Shown here in pieces: positions 54,302 through 63,539 of a stretch of DNA of 64,000 nt. The translations under genes and the position numbers were made by a program. The stretch is from Clostridium algoriphilum (lineage in GTDB: Bacteria > Bacillota > Clostridia > Clostridiales > Clostridiaceae), in assembly GCF_020443705.1 (NCBI RefSeq), contig NZ_JAIZZK010000001.1, positions 310,001 to 374,000 of the forward strand, in the 5' to 3' direction. Each line of letters opens with the position of its first letter. Position 1 is the first letter of the stretch. The notes below the pieces were generated by a model. The model was not told where the DNA came from, searched no databases, and saw only the letters and a program-made list of their open reading frames with translations.

Positions 54302-55030
54302 CTACAATTTATTAGAATTATTTAACCTATTTTTATTAGTACCATTTAATTTCTTATTAAGTTTCTTTAATGCTCTCTTTTCAATTCTTGAAACATAGGA
54401 CCTAGAAATGCCTAAAATTAATGCAATTTCCCTTTGAGTTCGAGGGTTACCGTCAAGTAATCCATAACGCATTTGAATTATCATTTTTTCTCTATCCAAT
54501 AGAGCTACATCTATCATGCTATAAAGTTTTTTAACTTGTATTTTACTCTCTACAATATCTATAATTGAATCTTCATCACTACTTAAAACATCCATAAGAG
54601 ATATCTCATTTCCCTCTTTATCAATACCAATAGGGTCCTGCAGGTATACTTCCCCTTTTGTTTTCTTATTATTTCGAATAAGCATAAGTATCTCATTTTC
54701 TATGCACCTTGCAGCATACGTGGCAAGCCTTGTTCCCTTACTTATATCAAATGAATCAATAGCTTTTATGAGTCCTACAGTTCCAATAGATATGAGGTCA
54801 TCTACATCCTTGCCTGGATAAGAATATTTTTTCACTATATGTGCAACCAGTCTTAAATTCCGTTCAACTAATACGCCTTTAGCTAATAGGTCACCATCCT
54901 TTAACTTTATTAAATAGGATTTCTCTTCTTCCTCACTTAATGGTTGCGGGAATGAGCTACTTCCAGTTATATAAGCCGTTAAAAATGTAACATTTCCAAT
55001 CATATTTAATAAACAATTTACGAAAAACAC
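54302..55030 (-). CDS. sigK: late mother-cell sporulation sigma factor SigK, uninterrupted
   Basis: The 242-residue sigma factor matches SigK: an N-terminal pro-sequence of about 20 residues, then SSFPQPLSEEEEKSYLIKLKDGD, region 2 ([44 protein letters not shown]) and region 4 (REIALILGISRSYVSRIEKRAL). It drives late coat and mother-cell genes. The gene is whole, so no skin-type element interrupts it. The start is GTG seven bases after AGGAGG. Confidence 0.93.
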   Translation of the reverse strand: MFFVNCLLNMIGNVTFLTAYITGSSSFPQPLSEEEEKSYLIKLKDGDLLAKGVLVERNLRLVAHIVKKYSYPGKDVDDLISIGTVGLIKAIDSFDISKGTRLATYAARCIENEILMLIRNNKKTKGEVYLQDPIGIDKEGNEISLMDVLSSDEDSIIDIVESKIQVKKLYSMIDVALLDREKMIIQMRYGLLDGNPRTQREIALILGISRSYVSRIEKRALKKLNKKLNGTNKNRLNNSNKL

Positions 55031-55125
55031 AGCTGTTCCTCCTAATAGAGCTTATTAATATGATATGATTGATACTTTTTAAAGTGCATGGACATGAAAA
55101 AAACATCTAATCAATTGAAACGTTT

Positions 55126-56856
55126 TTAGTCCATAACTTTAAGTGCATTAACCACTTTTTTAAAGATCGGAGCAGCTGTACCTCCGGCTTCTTCATCTGC
55201 TACATTTTTTGCATTACTTATCGTAATATTATTCACATATACAACCAGAGAATAATTTTTTCCATCTAAATTAAAAAAACCAACAAACCATCCATCAGAA
55301 CTTTTTTGGCGTTCTTTTTTTCCATCTACAATTTTACTTGTATAATACGTAGTAGTCCCTGTTTTCCCACCTATACCCATATTTTCAATGTAAGCTGATT
55401 CCCCTGTGCCTCCCTTAACTTTATCTACTACGTCCATCATATGAAGTTTCACAATTTCTGCCGTTTCACTTTTTAATATGGTTGTAGTTTTAGATGTATT
55501 TTTTTCTACAATTTTATTATTATCATCAACATATGTGTCTATTATTCTTGGCTGTACATATATACCATCATTTATTATAGTATTAGGGATACTTATGGCT
55601 TCTAAAGGCGTCATTGTAACATTTTGACCAATAGCTGTTTGACTTGTTTCCGACGGTGTAGGATTTGATATATCCTCCTGAAACTTACCACTGCTCTCTT
55701 GCTCAAGATTTAATACTTTACTTAATATCCCTTGTTTTTGGGCATAATTATATATATTCTTAATGCCTACTCTCCAACCAATTTGAGCAAAAACGTTATT
55801 AGAAGAAACAGTTAGAGCCTTCCCAACTGTAAACGGTCCTCCGTTTCCCTTCATAGGTTCCTCTTTAAATATATTAGACTTTAATTTAAATTCTTCATTA
55901 TCTTTTATCAAATTCGTGTCTAACCCAGCCTCATCAACAATAACTTTAAATATCGATCCTGGCAAATATCCATTTGTACCTGCCATTCCTAAGTTTGCAT
56001 TATATGTATTATCATCTTTTTGTGCCATTGCTTTTATCTTTCCACTACTGCTCTCCATTAATACGACACCAATTTGAGCATATTTTTCATAGTTTTGTTC
56101 CTTAAGAATTGCTCCAACTTTATCTTGAATTTTTTTATCTATTGTAAGTCTTACATTAACATTGTTTTTAGGTTTAATAATTTTCCCTGTAGATATTTCG
56201 CCATTAACCCCTTTAGAAAACCTAATTTTTGTGTATTCGTTATCTTTAGTTTTGTTGTATATTTGCATTTCTAAAGATTCGGATTTCTTTGTTGTCTCTA
56301 CTCCTGCCGCATTAAAATATTTTGTATTTGTCAATATATTTTCTATTTTCCAATATCCGTCCTTTATTACATCATTAGATTTAAAAGTATAAAAGCCTTT
56401 CACTTTTTTTATATCCTTAAGTTTATTATAAGTTACCTCATCTATTTTATATCTTAGTTTCTCCCCATTACCATTGCCTTTAATTTTTTCTAAATCATAT
56501 TTCTTATTATAGTTTCGTAGTGTAATAGTCAATGCTTCTAAGTCATATTTACTGGTATATTCATTGAACCTTATATAATCTACTGGGTCAATAATTGCAT
56601 AGTAGTTTATTTCATATGTTAAAAGATCGTGTCCATTGCAGTCAGTTAAACTATATTTAGGTCCATACGTCTCATCTATAGTATATTGTGCATTAAACAT
56701 AGTTTTTAAAGGCTCTGAATTAAAATACATGAAGTTTGCAATTCTCCAAGTTAACAAACAAAATAATAGCATAAATAGACCTAATATCATCCAAGTTCTT
56801 TTTCGTATTTCACTCCTTTGATTTGAATAACCAAAGATATTATTTCTACTATTCAT
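55126..56856 (-). CDS. class B penicillin-binding protein (transpeptidase)
   Basis: The 576-residue protein has one N-terminal helix (about 25-45) and an extracellular transpeptidase domain that cross-links peptidoglycan. The active-site motifs are PGSIFK (Ser and Lys of SxxK), VSSNN (SxN) and GGKTGTT (KTG). The N-terminal region is short and unlike SpoVD or PbpA dimerisation domains, so its division, elongation or sporulation role is unclear. The ATG at 56856 follows GAGGTG directly after a T6 run. Both the ribosome binding site and start are embedded in the hairpin at 56859-56903. Confidence 0.88.
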   Translation of the reverse strand: MNSRNNIFGYSNQRSEIRKRTWMILGLFMLLFCLLTWRIANFMYFNSEPLKTMFNAQYTIDETYGPKYSLTDCNGHDLLTYEINYYAIIDPVDYIRFNEYTSKYDLEALTITLRNYNKKYDLEKIKGNGNGEKLRYKIDEVTYNKLKDIKKVKGFYTFKSNDVIKDGYWKIENILTNTKYFNAAGVETTKKSESLEMQIYNKTKDNEYTKIRFSKGVNGEISTGKIIKPKNNVNVRLTIDKKIQDKVGAILKEQNYEKYAQIGVVLMESSSGKIKAMAQKDDNTYNANLGMAGTNGYLPGSIFKVIVDEAGLDTNLIKDNEEFKLKSNIFKEEPMKGNGGPFTVGKALTVSSNNVFAQIGWRVGIKNIYNYAQKQGILSKVLNLEQESSGKFQEDISNPTPSETSQTAIGQNVTMTPLEAISIPNTIINDGIYVQPRIIDTYVDDNNKIVEKNTSKTTTILKSETAEIVKLHMMDVVDKVKGGTGESAYIENMGIGGKTGTTTYYTSKIVDGKKERQKSSDGWFVGFFNLDGKNYSLVVYVNNITISNAKNVADEEAGGTAAPIFKKVVNALKVMD

Positions 56857-56858
56857 AA

Positions 56859-56903
56859 AAAACACCTCACCTAGACTAATTCTCGCCTAGAATGAGATGT
56901 TTT
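56859..56903 (-). promoter_or_regulatory. hairpin masking the PBP ribosome binding site, also terminator-like
   Basis: The minus-strand arms 56903-56887 and 56874-56859 pair over about 16 bp with three G-T wobbles or bulges, with a 12-base loop. The downstream arm contains GGTGAGGTG, the PBP ribosome binding site. It is followed by TTTTTT and then the ATG, so the element could end udk transcription, block PBP translation, or both. Confidence 0.65.
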
Positions 56904-56917
56904 ATACTCTGGTGTTA

Positions 56918-57553
56918 TTATTTCTGAACCTGTTGTTTCTGAAGTATTTGACTTATGTTTGCAGTTATTATATCTATAGCTACCTTATTATGTCCACCCT
57001 CAGGTATAATTATATCTGCGTGTCTTTTGGTGGGCTCAATGAATTGTTCATGCATTGGTTTAACCACATTTAAATATTGTGTTATAACAGAATCAGTTGT
57101 TCTTCCTCGCTCGTTTATATCTCTAGTAAGTCTTCTTATAAACCTTACATCTGCATCAGTATCTACATATATCTTAATATCTAGCATATCACGAAGAACT
57201 TTATCAGCTAGTATAAGGATTCCTTCAAAAATAATGATTTCTCTTGAATTTACAGAAACTGTTTCTTTTATTCTATTATGTATTTCAAAATTATATATGG
57301 GCTTTTGAATAGCTTTCCCTTCTAAAAGAAGATTTAGATGTTTAACTAAAAGATCTGTATCAAAAGCGTCTGGATGATCATAGTTTGTTTTGGTTCTTTC
57401 GTCATAAGAGAGATTACTCTGATCTTTATAGTAAGAATCTTGCTCAATCATTGCAATGCAGGTCTCATCAAAATGTTTATATATTTCTCTTGCAATAGTG
57501 CTTTTACCTGAGCCTGTTCCCCCAGTTATACCTATTAAAATAGGGCGAGTCAT
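56918..57553 (-). CDS. udk: uridine kinase
   Basis: The 211-residue enzyme phosphorylates uridine and cytidine in pyrimidine salvage. Walker A is GGTGSGKST near residue 10, followed by [17 protein letters not shown] and [12 protein letters not shown]. It overlaps the stop codon of the U32 gene and belongs to the trmR-trhP-udk gene order seen in many Firmicutes. Confidence 0.96.
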   Translation of the reverse strand: MTRPILIGITGGTGSGKSTIAREIYKHFDETCIAMIEQDSYYKDQSNLSYDERTKTNYDHPDAFDTDLLVKHLNLLLEGKAIQKPIYNFEIHNRIKETVSVNSREIIIFEGILILADKVLRDMLDIKIYVDTDADVRFIRRLTRDINERGRTTDSVITQYLNVVKPMHEQFIEPTKRHADIIIPEGGHNKVAIDIITANISQILQKQQVQK

Positions 57554-58776
57554 TATTTTTTCTCCTTAGACTTAATAAGTATATCATTCTCACAAAGCTT
57601 TTCTTTAACATGTACAGTAAATAACATTTGAGCGCTTGGGGCAGAAGGTATGCTTTCTCCCTTTGAATTTTTCATATCATTAAGTATAATTAAGACATTA
57701 TCTCCTATGGGCCTTAATACTTCGACAGTATCTCCAAGGAATGTTTTATTTTTTTGCTCAATCATTGCAATACTATTTTCTTCATTATATTCGCGAACAA
57801 CTCCAACTATATCGTAATTTCTAATATATGATGAAGATTCATATATCTGATTGCTAGGATCTGCAAAATAAAACCCAGTATAAAATTGTCTATGGCTAGG
57901 TTTTAGAAGGTTATCCATCCATTTCTTCTGAAATTTATAATTTACTGAATCATCTATATACGCGTCCACAGCCTCTCTGTATGATTTGCATACAGACGCA
58001 ACATAATATGAGCTTTTCATTCTTCCTTCTATCTTAAAGGAAGCTATGCCTGATTCTATTAGTTCTGGTATATGTTCTATCATGCATAAGTCTTTTGAAT
58101 TCATTATGTAAGTACCCTTCTCATCTTCAAGTATAGGAAAGTATTCTCCATCCCTTTTTTCTTCCATAAGGAAATACTTATATCTACATGGCTGAGCACA
58201 TTGTCCACGATTTGCATCTCTACCTGTCATATAATTTGACATAAGACATCTTCCAGAATAGGACATACACATAGATCCATGAACAAAGGCTTCAAGTTCA
58301 CAAGTATCAGGTAACTTTGCTCTTATTGCTTTAATTTCATCAAGAGATAGTTCTCTTGCTAGTACAATTCTTTTAACCCCTTGTTTGTGCCAAAAAATAG
58401 CAGATTTGTAGTTTACATTGTTAGCCTGAGTGCTTAAATGTATGTCTAGATTTGGTACAACTTCAAGGGCTGTCATAATAATTCCTGGGTCAGATACAAT
58501 GATAGCATCTGCACCTAGCTTGTATATTTCTTTCAAATAATCTTCTAAGCCTTCTAAATCATCGTTGTGAGGAAATACATTTAATGTAACATAAACCTTT
58601 TTCCCTCTCAAATGTGCAAATTCTATACCTTCTTTTAAATCCTCGTTACTAAAATTATTTGCAAAAGCTCTTAAATTTAATTTACTTCCACCTAAATAAA
58701 CTGCGTCTGCTCCAAAATTTATAGCTGCTTTTAACTTTTCTAAATTACCTGCAGGTGCTAGTATTTCTGGTTTCAT
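57553..58776 (-). CDS. U32 family tRNA hydroxylation protein (TrhP-like)
   Basis: The 407-residue protein is a peptidase U32 family member ([28 protein letters not shown]) with the conserved cysteine set ([30 protein letters not shown]) that binds an iron-sulfur cluster. Characterised relatives (TrhP) hydroxylate U34 of tRNA, the step before methylation by TrmR, whose gene lies directly upstream. The ATG at 58776 is correctly spaced from AAGGAGG; an ATG at 58785 is too close to it. Confidence 0.85.
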   Translation of the reverse strand: MKPEILAPAGNLEKLKAAINFGADAVYLGGSKLNLRAFANNFSNEDLKEGIEFAHLRGKKVYVTLNVFPHNDDLEGLEDYLKEIYKLGADAIIVSDPGIIMTALEVVPNLDIHLSTQANNVNYKSAIFWHKQGVKRIVLARELSLDEIKAIRAKLPDTCELEAFVHGSMCMSYSGRCLMSNYMTGRDANRGQCAQPCRYKYFLMEEKRDGEYFPILEDEKGTYIMNSKDLCMIEHIPELIESGIASFKIEGRMKSSYYVASVCKSYREAVDAYIDDSVNYKFQKKWMDNLLKPSHRQFYTGFYFADPSNQIYESSSYIRNYDIVGVVREYNEENSIAMIEQKNKTFLGDTVEVLRPIGDNVLIILNDMKNSKGESIPSAPSAQMLFTVHVKEKLCENDILIKSKEKK

Positions 58777-58781
58777 TAGTT

Positions 58782-59450
58782 TCATTCCTCCTTACTACTT
58801 ACTTTATTCCTTCTTATCGTAACTGAGATACCATCACCCATTGGTATTACAGAAGTTATAAGTTCATTATTACTTGATACTAGTTCTAGATAGGTTTGCA
58901 TACGTTTTATTATAGTGACCTTTCTTCGCGTTGCAATCTTTTTTGATGCAACCATTCCGCGAAAAAGCACATTATCAGCAATAAGGACCCCTTCTTTTTT
59001 TAAGAGCCTTAAACAGTGAGGAAGAAAATGATTATAATGTCCTTTTCCTGCATCAATAAAAATCATATCATATTCATCTTGAAGATTTTCAAGTATTTCT
59101 AGGCAATTTCCTTCTAAAATAGTAATTTTATTTTGTAGTCCGTATTTTTGTATATTCGACTTTGCAATCTCTATCATTTTTTCGTCTCTTTCAATAGTTG
59201 TGATTTCACTTATTCCACCAGAAGTTAAATTCATTAAAATAGCTGAATATCCTATTGCAGTTCCCAGTTCTAATATTTTTTTGGGCCTATTCATTGTAAT
59301 CATTAATTCTAAAAATTTAGCAGTTTCTTTTTGAACTATAGGTACTCTATTTTCAAGCGCAAAATCTTCTAAATCTTTTATAATTCCAATATTGCTTGGA
59401 ATTAGCGCTCTTAAATATTGTTCCATATAATCATATGTTACTCCACTCAT
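58782..59450 (-). CDS. trmR: O-methyltransferase, TrmR-like
   Basis: The 222-residue class I methyltransferase has the SAM motif ILELGTAIGYSAI, the acidic motif IERDEKM and the catalytic metal region DMIFIDAGKGHYNHFLP of the catechol O-methyltransferase family. In Bacillus the syntenic YrrM (TrmR) methylates 5-hydroxyuridine at tRNA position 34. The gene order with the U32 and udk genes supports that role. The ATG follows GGAGGAAA. Confidence 0.85.
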   Translation of the reverse strand: MSGVTYDYMEQYLRALIPSNIGIIKDLEDFALENRVPIVQKETAKFLELMITMNRPKKILELGTAIGYSAILMNLTSGGISEITTIERDEKMIEIAKSNIQKYGLQNKITILEGNCLEILENLQDEYDMIFIDAGKGHYNHFLPHCLRLLKKEGVLIADNVLFRGMVASKKIATRRKVTIIKRMQTYLELVSSNNELITSVIPMGDGISVTIRRNKVSSKEE

Positions 59451-59528
59451 TTAATTTCCTCCAAAAATTCAATAACACAAGTTTACTAAGGACTTGTGTT
59501 AGATCTTTAATTTCATATGTAAATTAAA

Positions 59529-59565
59529 AAAGAAAACCTTCCAAATTAATCTTCCGGTTTTCTTT
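59529..59565 (-). terminator. terminator after typA
   Basis: AAAGAAAACC and GGTTTTCTTT form a 10-bp stem about 50 bases past the typA stop, with T-rich flanks on the minus strand. Confidence 0.75.
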
Positions 59566-59615
59566 TTCAATAATAAAACTATTTATTTTTTTGTTTTATT
59601 TACTTTATCTACTAT

Positions 59616-61442
59616 TTACTTCTTTTTGCCACCTGCTCTTTTTCTTTCGCCCGAGTCTAATAGTCTTTTTCTCATTCTAATATTTAGAGGAGTAATTTCA
59701 ACTAGCTCATCTATAGCTATAAATTCTAAGCACTGCTCTAGTGACATAGGTTTTACTGGAACTAATTTTGGTGATTCATCTGCTCCTGAAGATCTAGTAT
59801 TTGTTAATTGTTTTTTTCTACAAACATTTATTTCCATGTCTCCACTTCTTGCACATTCTCCTGCAATCATTCCAGCGTATACAGGTACTCCTGGTTCTAA
59901 GAAAAGAATACCACGATCTTGAGCATTAAATAATCCGTAAGTTATAGTTTCTCCACCTTCAAATACAATTAGTGAACCTCTACTTCTATCTGGAATTTCT
60001 CCTTTGTACTTATCGTAACCATCTAGAACGTGATTCATTATACCATTACCCTTAGTATCAGTCATAAGTTCACTTCTAAACCCAATCAATCCTCTTGATG
60101 GTACTTTAAATTCTAATCTAGTGTATCCATTTATAGCAGAAGTCATATTAACCATCTCTGCTTTTCTAGGTCCCATTTTTTCCATTACTACGCCCATAAA
60201 TTCTTCTGGAACGTCAATTGTAAGTAACTCAATTGGCTCTGTTTTATGGCCATTTTCCTCTTTATATATAACATTTGCTTTTGACACTTGGAATTCATAT
60301 CCTTCACGTCTCATAGTTTCAATTAGAACTGAAAGATGAAGTTCTCCTCTTCCACTTACTTCAAAACCATCTGCTTCTTCAGCTTCTACTACTCTTAAAC
60401 TAACATTTGTTTCAAGTTCTTTCATAAGTCTATCTCTTATGTGTCTTGATGTTACAAAAGTTCCTTCTTGACCTGCAAAAGGAGAATTATTAACCATGAA
60501 ATTCATAGTTAAAGTAGGCTCATCAATTTCAACGAATGGAAGTGCCTCTGGCTCAAGCATATCAGCTATTGTTTCACCAATGTTAATGTTTGGAATACCA
60601 GAAACTGCTACGATATCACCAAGAATTGCTTCTTCAGTTTCTACTCTCTTAAGTCCATCATAAACGAAAAGAGCTGAAACTTTAACGTTGCTTATTGTTC
60701 CATCTTTAGCTATAAGTGCTATTTGTTGATTTCTTTTGATTGATCCTCTTTGGATTTTTCCTATTCCAATTTTTCCAACATACTCATTATAATCAATAGT
60801 TGAAATAAGCATTTGAAGTGGCATATCTAAATATCCTTCTGGTGCCTTTACATTCTTTACTATAGAATCAAATAATGGTTCCATGTTGTCACTTACATCA
60901 TCAACTTCAAATTTTGCAAACCCTTCTCTAGCAGAAGCATATACCACTGCAAAGTCTAATTGTTCATCATCTGCTCCAAGTTCAACAAATAGGTCAAAGA
61001 CTTCATCAAGAACTTCAGTTGGACGAGCATCTTTTCTATCAATTTTGTTTATAACAACGATAGGTCTAAGGTCTAATTCTAATGCTTTCTTTAAAACAAA
61101 TTTAGTTTGTGGCATCGGACCTTCATATGCATCAACTACAAGAAGTACACTATCAACCATCTTAAGTACACGTTCAACTTCTCCACCAAAATCAGCATGT
61201 CCTGGAGTATCAACTATGTTTATTTTAATTCCATTATGCATTACTGCAGTATTCTTAGAAAGAATTGTTATTCCTCTTTCTTTTTCTAAGTCATTTGAAT
61301 CCATTACTCTTTCTTGTACCTTTTCATTTTCTCTAAAAACATTGCTTTGTTTAAGTAAACAATCCACTAGTGTTGTCTTGCCGTGATCTACATGGGCAAT
61401 AATTGCTATATTTCTAACATCATTTCTTGTAAATAAATTCAT
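59616..61442 (-). CDS. typA: translational GTPase TypA (BipA)
   Basis: The 608-residue GTPase binds ribosomes and supports 50S assembly and growth under cold or other stress in characterised bacteria. The G1 motif AHVDHGKT, the G2 region ERGITILSKN, DTPGHADF and NKIDR are present, followed by EF-G-like domains and the BipA C-terminal domain. It has its own promoter and a structured leader (61440-61530). The ATG follows TGGAGGATT. Confidence 0.97.
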   Translation of the reverse strand: MNLFTRNDVRNIAIIAHVDHGKTTLVDCLLKQSNVFRENEKVQERVMDSNDLEKERGITILSKNTAVMHNGIKINIVDTPGHADFGGEVERVLKMVDSVLLVVDAYEGPMPQTKFVLKKALELDLRPIVVINKIDRKDARPTEVLDEVFDLFVELGADDEQLDFAVVYASAREGFAKFEVDDVSDNMEPLFDSIVKNVKAPEGYLDMPLQMLISTIDYNEYVGKIGIGKIQRGSIKRNQQIALIAKDGTISNVKVSALFVYDGLKRVETEEAILGDIVAVSGIPNINIGETIADMLEPEALPFVEIDEPTLTMNFMVNNSPFAGQEGTFVTSRHIRDRLMKELETNVSLRVVEAEEADGFEVSGRGELHLSVLIETMRREGYEFQVSKANVIYKEENGHKTEPIELLTIDVPEEFMGVVMEKMGPRKAEMVNMTSAINGYTRLEFKVPSRGLIGFRSELMTDTKGNGIMNHVLDGYDKYKGEIPDRSRGSLIVFEGGETITYGLFNAQDRGILFLEPGVPVYAGMIAGECARSGDMEINVCRKKQLTNTRSSGADESPKLVPVKPMSLEQCLEFIAIDELVEITPLNIRMRKRLLDSGERKRAGGKKK

Positions 61443-61450
61443 ATTAATCC

Positions 61451-61523
61451 TCCAATTTTTTTCGTGTGTTTACACATTTTACACAAACGAAAATTGGATA
61501 CGTCTTTGTGTATCCAATTTTCG
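61451..61523 (-). promoter_or_regulatory. structured typA leader with alternative pairings
   Basis: Arm A (61523-61510, CGAAAATTGGATAC) pairs perfectly over 14 bp with arm B (61501-61488). Arm B contains TCCAATTTT (61498-61490), which can also pair with AAAATTGGA at 61459-61451, part of the typA ribosome binding site. That second fold is helped by a GTGT/ACAC inner stem (61484-61481 with 61469-61466). The two folds are mutually exclusive, so the leader could switch translation. Confidence 0.5.
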
Positions 61524-61537
61524 CACTTACTATACTT

Positions 61538-61566
61538 ATTCTAATATTATCTTGCAAAAAAGTCAA
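61538..61566 (-). promoter_or_regulatory. sigma-A promoter of typA
   Basis: On the minus strand TTGACT (61566-61561) and TAGAAT (61543-61538) are 17 bases apart. Transcription would begin near 61531, just before leader arm A, giving a leader of about 90 bases. Confidence 0.75.
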
Positions 61567-61682
61567 CTATGTCTATTATTCATTATCAGCAAATGATAAA
61601 TTTACTTCAATTGCATCATATAATTAGTTTTTTCATCATATAATCCCACAAAAGACCATATGTTGATTCCTAAGCCTTTAGC

Positions 61683-62135
61683 TTATTTTCCTAAACACTT
61701 ATCACAAACGCCATAAAATTTCAAGCTATGATCTTCTATCTTAAAATTATACTTTTTTTCAACAATTGTTTCAAGATCATCAAGCAAATCTCCTTGTACC
61801 TCTAATACTTTACCACACCTATTACATATCAGGTGGTGATGTTGATGGTGTTCATCTTCATGGTTAAGTTCATATCTACTACAACCATCATCCAAATCGA
61901 GCTTTCGTATTACACCCATTTCTTCTAAAAGTTGAACTGTTCTGTAAATTGTAGCTAAACCTATTTCAGGGCAGTCAGTCTTAACCAAATCATATAGTTC
62001 TTCAGCTGTAAGATGGCTACCTTCACTCTTAATTATTCCATTTAAGATAGCTCTTCTTTGTGGAGTTAGCTTATATCCCTCTTGTTTTAAAGATTCTTTT
62101 AAACTCTCAACGCTCTCTGGAGATACTTTTGACAT
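61683..62135 (-). CDS. fur: Fur family transcriptional regulator
   Basis: The 150-residue metal-dependent repressor has an N-terminal winged helix (LTPQRRAILNGIIKSEGSHLTAEELYD). The His-rich metal site HEDEHHQHHHLICNRCG follows, then a second CxxC (CDKC) for structural zinc. The sequence suits Fur (iron), though PerR and Zur share the fold. The ATG at 62135 (MSKVSPES) is well spaced from AAAAGGGG. Its promoter carries a Fur-box-like site, suggesting self-control. Confidence 0.88.
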   Translation of the reverse strand: MSKVSPESVESLKESLKQEGYKLTPQRRAILNGIIKSEGSHLTAEELYDLVKTDCPEIGLATIYRTVQLLEEMGVIRKLDLDDGCSRYELNHEDEHHQHHHLICNRCGKVLEVQGDLLDDLETIVEKKYNFKIEDHSLKFYGVCDKCLGK

Positions 62136-62187
62136 ATATATACCCCTTTTCTGCAACTATCATTTGACAAATCATTGTAAACATATT

Positions 62188-62244
62188 CACTATAGGTATA
62201 GTGTAATACTTTATTGAAATATTGTCAATTGATAATCATTTAGT
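62188..62244 (-). promoter_or_regulatory. fur promoter with Fur-box-like site and dyad
   Basis: On the minus strand TTGACA (62228-62223) and TACACT (62205-62200) are 17 bases apart. AAATGATTATCA next to the -35 (around 62230-62243) matches 11 of 15 positions of the Fur consensus. A dyad CACTATA-GG-TATAGTG (62188-62203) covers the -10. Confidence 0.6.
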
Positions 62245-62289
62245 TTTAAGAAAACAGGCTGAGTGGTTTGAATTTCTGTTAAAGTTAAT

Positions 62290-62547
62290 TTAGATCTCAT
62301 CAGAAGAAATCGCATCATAAGCTTCCGAAATCATTTCAAACTCTTCATCCTCTTCGATTGTAACTAAAATATCGTTACCCTCTGCATCCTTATCTATTCT
62401 TAGTGCGATTGCATCAATGTCCTCTTCTCCAGTTGGCGCAACTATGACATATTCCTTGTCTTCAATATCCAATTTTGTTAATACATCAAATTCAATTTCT
62501 TTACCCTCTTCGTCGTATAACATGATAGTTTCAACATTATTATCCAT
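62290..62547 (-). CDS. DUF1292 (UPF0473) protein
   Basis: The 85-residue acidic protein (MDNNVETIMLYDEEGKEIEF at the start) belongs to the DUF1292 family that sits with ireB and ruvX in Firmicutes; its function is unknown. The ATG at 62547 follows AAAGGAG; an upstream in-frame start at 62565 overlaps the ribosome binding site. Confidence 0.88.
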   Translation of the reverse strand: MDNNVETIMLYDEEGKEIEFDVLTKLDIEDKEYVIVAPTGEEDIDAIALRIDKDAEGNDILVTIEEDEEFEMISEAYDAISSDEI

Positions 62548-62610
62548 TTTATTTTCTCCTTTCAAATTATAATATCTCCATTTAGATTACATATTATGTA
62601 AAAATAAATT

Positions 62611-63030
62611 TTATAAACGTGTACCTAAGCTATCTAAATATCCTTGCAAAATGAATGTAGCAGCAATTTTATCTACAATCTTTTTTCTTTTTGATCTAGA
62701 CAAATCTCCCTCTAACATCACTCTATTAGCAGCTACTGTAGTTAATCTTTCGTCCCACATTTTTATTGGCAGATTCAAGGTTTCCTTAAGTTTCTCACAA
62801 AAGCGTTGAACCTTTTCTCCTTGTGGTCCTATAGTACCATTCATATTTTTGGGAAGACCAGATACAAAACTTTCTACATTGTACTGTTTACATATTTTAT
62901 CAATTTCTTCTATATCTAAAACTATGCTTTTTCTTTTAATTGTTGTAATGCCTTGTGCTGTTAATCCTAAAGGATCACATACAGCTATCCCTATTGTTCT
63001 GTCTCCAATATCTAAACCTAATATTCTCAT
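62611..63030 (-). CDS. ruvX: Holliday junction resolvase-like protein RuvX/YqgF
   Basis: The 139-residue RNase H-fold nuclease has the N-terminal [22 protein letters not shown] motif with catalytic Asp, the [14 protein letters not shown] segment and the [12 protein letters not shown] motif. Relatives resolve junction DNA or mature the 16S rRNA 5' end. The ATG at 63030 is 7 bases after AAGGAG; an ATG two codons earlier is too close to it. Confidence 0.93.
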   Translation of the reverse strand: MRILGLDIGDRTIGIAVCDPLGLTAQGITTIKRKSIVLDIEEIDKICKQYNVESFVSGLPKNMNGTIGPQGEKVQRFCEKLKETLNLPIKMWDERLTTVAANRVMLEGDLSRSKRKKIVDKIAATFILQGYLDSLGTRL

Positions 63031-63075
63031 GTGCATACTCCTTTAATAATAGCCTGATTCCAGCACTATAGTCAA

Positions 63076-63107
63076 AAAATAAAATGCCCCTATGGGCATT
63101 TTATTTT
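63076..63107. terminator. terminator between ireB and ruvX
   Basis: AAAATAAAATGCCC and its complement form a 14-bp stem with loop CTAT and T-runs on either strand. The ireB stop codon lies in one arm. Confidence 0.8.
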
Positions 63108-63358
63108 TTTATGTCTAGATAAGATTTCAAGACTTCTTCAAGTATTTCATCTCTCTCTAGCTTTCTTACTAACGCTCTTGCTCCATTGTAGTTCGTTATA
63201 TATGTTGGATCTCCAGAAATTAAATATCCTACCATTTGATTTACTGGGTTATACCCCTTTTTTATAAGTGAATTATATACGTCAGTCAATATAGTTTTTG
63301 TTAAATCTTTTTTATCTTTTACAAAATCAAATTGGACTGTATTTTGATTAATATCCAT
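63101..63358 (-). CDS. ireB: IreB family regulatory phosphoprotein
   Basis: The 85-residue protein ([20 protein letters not shown] at the start) is IreB (UPF0297), a small phosphoprotein target of the IreK Ser/Thr kinase in enterococci that affects antibiotic tolerance. The gene order alaS-ireB-ruvX-DUF1292 is conserved. The ATG at 63358 is well spaced from AAGGGG; a GTG at 63367 overlaps that site. Confidence 0.92.
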   Translation of the reverse strand: MDINQNTVQFDFVKDKKDLTKTILTDVYNSLIKKGYNPVNQMVGYLISGDPTYITNYNGARALVRKLERDEILEEVLKSYLDIKK

Positions 63359-63539
63359 TCTATACACCCCTTCCCTTATAATACGATGATCACTGTAATT
63401 TATCCTACTTAAGTATATTTGGAAATTACTTGGTAATATAGTACGTCTTTTATTACAAAAAAATCCATAATTACATACTAACGATAATACAATTACTTCT
63501 TACTACTTATATTATAAAACAACTATTACAAAAAGTATA

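Noticed and set aside
60883-61386. 167-codon plus-strand frame antisense to typA
   Set aside because: It is serine- and threonine-rich, as expected from the complement of typA codons, and has no ribosome binding site or recognisable domain.
61488-61523. Reading the 14-bp typA leader hairpin as a plain fur terminator
   Set aside because: A good promoter (61538-61566) lies between fur and the hairpin, and the sequence after the stem is not a proper T-run, so it belongs to the typA leader.
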